Assembly: GCA_017512725.1 (NCBI GenBank)
Contig: JAFWEW010000027.1
Location: forward strand, 1-43,302
Length of the DNA stretch: 43,302 nt
Reading direction: 5' to 3'
From: Solobacterium sp.
Lineage (GTDB): Bacteria; Bacillota_I; Bacilli_A; Erysipelotrichales; Erysipelotrichaceae
Shown: positions 42,229 to 43,302 of the stretch, piece after piece
Numbering within the stretch: the stretch's first letter is position 1
How the letters are laid out: each line of letters opens with the position of its first letter
The notes under the pieces: model-generated
Database searches by the model: none
The model's input: only the letters and a program-made list of their open reading frames with translations
Told to the model about the DNA's origin: nothing
Made by a program: the position numbers and the translations under genes

Positions 42229-42951
42229 ATGAAACAGATTACGGAACATATCTACTGCATGGATGCGGATCCGGAGACGGATCAGCCGTTTGTATACTAT
42301 ATCCGCGGAAGCCGTTATTCCTTACAGATTGATGCAGGGAATTCCAAGGAAAACTATGAGCGGTTCCTGACGAAGCTGAGTGAGGAATCGTTGCCGCTTC
42401 CAGTACTTATGATTCTGACGCACTGGCACTGGGACCATACGTTTGGAGTACATGCGTCACGCTGTCCGGTACTGTCTTCTGTGGAGACCGATCAGATACT
42501 GGAACGGGTTTCCGGCTGGGAATGGACGGAAGAGGCAATGAGAAGACGGCTGGAAACCGGAGAGGATATCCAGTTTACATATGAATGTATGAAGAAACAG
42601 TATCCGGATATCAGCAGAATCTGTGTGAAACGGCCTGATATTACGTTTATCGGAAAAATGACGTTTGATCTTGGAGATATTACCTGTATTGCAGAACACC
42701 GGGATTCTCCTCATACCAGAGATGCAGTATTTATCTATGTTCCGGAAGAAAAAATACTGATTGGCGGTGATGCCCATTATGAGGATTATTACGACAACAA
42801 CAGTCAGTATGACAGGGAAAAGCTTTCTGCTTTCATTGATTATCTGGATGCCACGGACTTTGAGACATATCTGAAAGGACATGATGAACCGGGAATAACA
42901 AAGAAAGAGCTGCTCGCTTTTCTGAGAGAAAAACGCACGGAATTACCATGA
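42229..42951 (+). CDS. Metallo-beta-lactamase-fold hydrolase
   Basis: The 240-aa protein has the metal motif LTHWHWDHTFGVH (HxHxDH), a further His in EHRDSPHTRDA, Asp in IGGDAHYED, and a late His in KGHDEPG, so all usual ligands are present. It lacks a signal peptide. The substrate is unknown; glyoxalase II-like and lactonase-like enzymes share these motifs. The frame opens at 42205, but the ATG at 42229 lies 6 nt after TATAAT and gives a normal N-terminus (MKQITEHIYCMDAD). Confidence 0.9.
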   Translation: MKQITEHIYCMDADPETDQPFVYYIRGSRYSLQIDAGNSKENYERFLTKLSEESLPLPVLMILTHWHWDHTFGVHASRCPVLSSVETDQILERVSGWEWTEEAMRRRLETGEDIQFTYECMKKQYPDISRICVKRPDITFIGKMTFDLGDITCIAEHRDSPHTRDAVFIYVPEEKILIGGDAHYEDYYDNNSQYDREKLSAFIDYLDATDFETYLKGHDEPGITKKELLAFLREKRTELP

Positions 42952-42998
42952 CCGCAAACATTCACGTAAAAATTCTGCTTTTCAATCGATACCACTTG

Positions 42999-43007
42999 TG
43001 CTAATAT
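42999..43007 (+). promoter_or_regulatory. Promoter of tRNA-Val
   Basis: Extended -10 TGCTAATAT, with TTTTCA (42979-42984) 17 nt upstream of TAATAT, ends 12 nt before the tRNA. Confidence 0.55.
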
Positions 43008-43019
43008 AACTAAGCACAT

Positions 43020-43092
43020 GAGTGCTTAGCTCAGTTGGGAGAGCACTTCCTTGACGTGGAAGGGGTCATGGGTTCGAGTCCCTTAGCGCTCA
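43020..43092 (+). tRNA. tRNA-Val (anticodon GAC)
   Basis: A 73-nt cloverleaf. The acceptor stem is GAGTGCT with AGCGCTC (one G-T wobble), discriminator A. The D arm has AGCTCAGTTGGGAGAGC. The anticodon stem CTTCC/GGAAG encloses TTGACGT, anticodon GAC (codons GUC/GUU). The T arm has GGTTCGAGTCC. No CCA is encoded: the next bases are CGA. Confidence 0.95.
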
Positions 43093-43101
43093 CGATAGAA
43101 G

Positions 43102-43117
43102 CCGCATATCTATGCGG
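43102..43117. repeat. Hairpin downstream of tRNA-Val
   Basis: CCGCATA and TATGCGG form a perfect 7-bp stem with a 2-nt loop, 9 nt after the tRNA. It may aid 3' processing or stabilise the trailer. Confidence 0.5.
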
Positions 43118-43122
43118 TCAAT

Positions 43123-43160
43123 GGCGTAAACCCAAATAGAATGGGAATACGCCTTTTTTT
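43123..43160 (+). terminator. Intrinsic terminator of tRNA-Val
   Basis: GGCGTA pairs with TACGCC, and CCCA with TGGG inside it, followed by seven T. Confidence 0.85.
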
Positions 43161-43189
43161 ATTTGAAATCCCATCCAATCCAGAAGAGC

Positions 43190-43257
43190 GTAGTATAGGA
43201 ATTTGATGATATACGGCTTCAAAAAGCGAATATATAGGTAATAATGTAGTATAGGAA
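43190..43257 (+). repeat. Pair of 12-bp direct repeats upstream of a possible transposase
   Basis: GTAGTATAGGAA occurs at 43190-43201 and again at 43246-43257. The second copy is 11 nt before the ATG of the edge ORF. They could be operator half-sites or part of a mobile-element end. Confidence 0.5.
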
Positions 43258-43268
43258 AGGAGACCTAT

Positions 43269-43302
43269 ATGTTTGTTAAAGTAGTTCCCAACAACAAAGG
43301 AA
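43269..43302 (+). CDS. Start of a protein cut by the window end; possibly an IS1634-type transposase
   Basis: Only MFVKVVPNNKG can be read. AAAGGAG lies about 7 nt before the ATG. The N-terminus recalls IS1634/IS1549-family transposases, which often begin with a similar MF-hydrophobic strand followed by Asn/Gly, but eleven residues are too few to be sure. Confidence 0.35.
   Translation, partial: MFVKVVPNNKG

Noticed and set aside
43020-43092. tRNA-Val as an integrase attachment site
   Set aside because: No integrase gene and no duplicated tRNA 3' end are visible in the window.

Overview
The window looks like chromosomal DNA from an anaerobic, low- to mid-GC member of the Bacillota. An Erysipelotrichia-like gut or oral organism is my best guess, not proven. 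The signs are a T-box leader on an amino-acid operon, two [FeFe]-hydrogenase-type proteins, Gram-positive style lipoproteins and carboxypeptidase, strong Shine-Dalgarno sequences inside operons, and many short intrinsic terminators. No prophage, CRISPR array or large island is visible. The only mobile-element hint is a transposase-like start at the extreme right edge.

Layout. 1-4.3 kb: a CobW/G3E GTPase with an extreme His/Asp/Glu tract (cut by the window start), a secreted CHAP-domain wall hydrolase, a lipoprotein made of two cystatin-like repeats, a tiny very basic protein, an RsbW-like anti-sigma factor and tRNA-Leu(GAG). 4.4-7.7 kb: a lipoprotein D-Ala-D-Ala carboxypeptidase and the GTPase TypA. 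7.7-8.75 kb: an otherwise gene-poor stretch ending in a T-box leader and a 12-codon leader ORF. 8.75-22.2 kb: one operon that makes arginine from glutamate (argG, argH, argC, a GNAT acetyltransferase, argJ, argB, argD, argF, carA, carB). Its last gene is an in-frame fusion of full-length CarB to full-length diaminopimelate epimerase (DapF), so lysine/meso-DAP synthesis appears tied to an arginine-type T-box operon.

22.3-30.2 kb: a probable long operon with a DJ-1/PfpI protein, a group B-like [FeFe] hydrogenase, a [2Fe-2S] thioredoxin-fold protein, a PAS-containing sensory-type [FeFe] hydrogenase (HydS-like), a SpoIIE-type PP2C phosphatase, a DUF1349-like protein, peptidase T and a PfkB sugar kinase. 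The hydrogenase and phosphatase genes form a candidate H2- or redox-sensing signalling unit. 30.2-35.5 kb: a thioredoxin-fold lipoprotein, a GNAT protein, cardiolipin synthase, an Amidase_2 wall hydrolase, a patatin-like lipase and a Cof-type HAD phosphatase. 35.6-38.0 kb: an 820-residue protein joining an adenosine-deaminase-type TIM barrel to a C-terminal Rossmann/SLOG-like domain. 38.0-43.3 kb: a TtcA-type thiolase (convergent, overlapping), malic enzyme, a three-gene reverse-strand unit with an Agp-like glucose-1-phosphatase, a metallo-beta-lactamase-fold hydrolase, tRNA-Val(GAC), and the start of a possible transposase.

A regulatory theme recurs. At several genes that head a transcript, a perfect TATAAT lies 6-7 nt before the ATG with no Shine-Dalgarno, which predicts leaderless mRNAs, whereas operon-internal genes usually carry a clear Shine-Dalgarno. 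The most notable items are the CarB-DapF fusion, the ADA-Rossmann fusion, the tandem cystatin-like lipoprotein, the hydrogenase-phosphatase unit and the leaderless promoter pattern.
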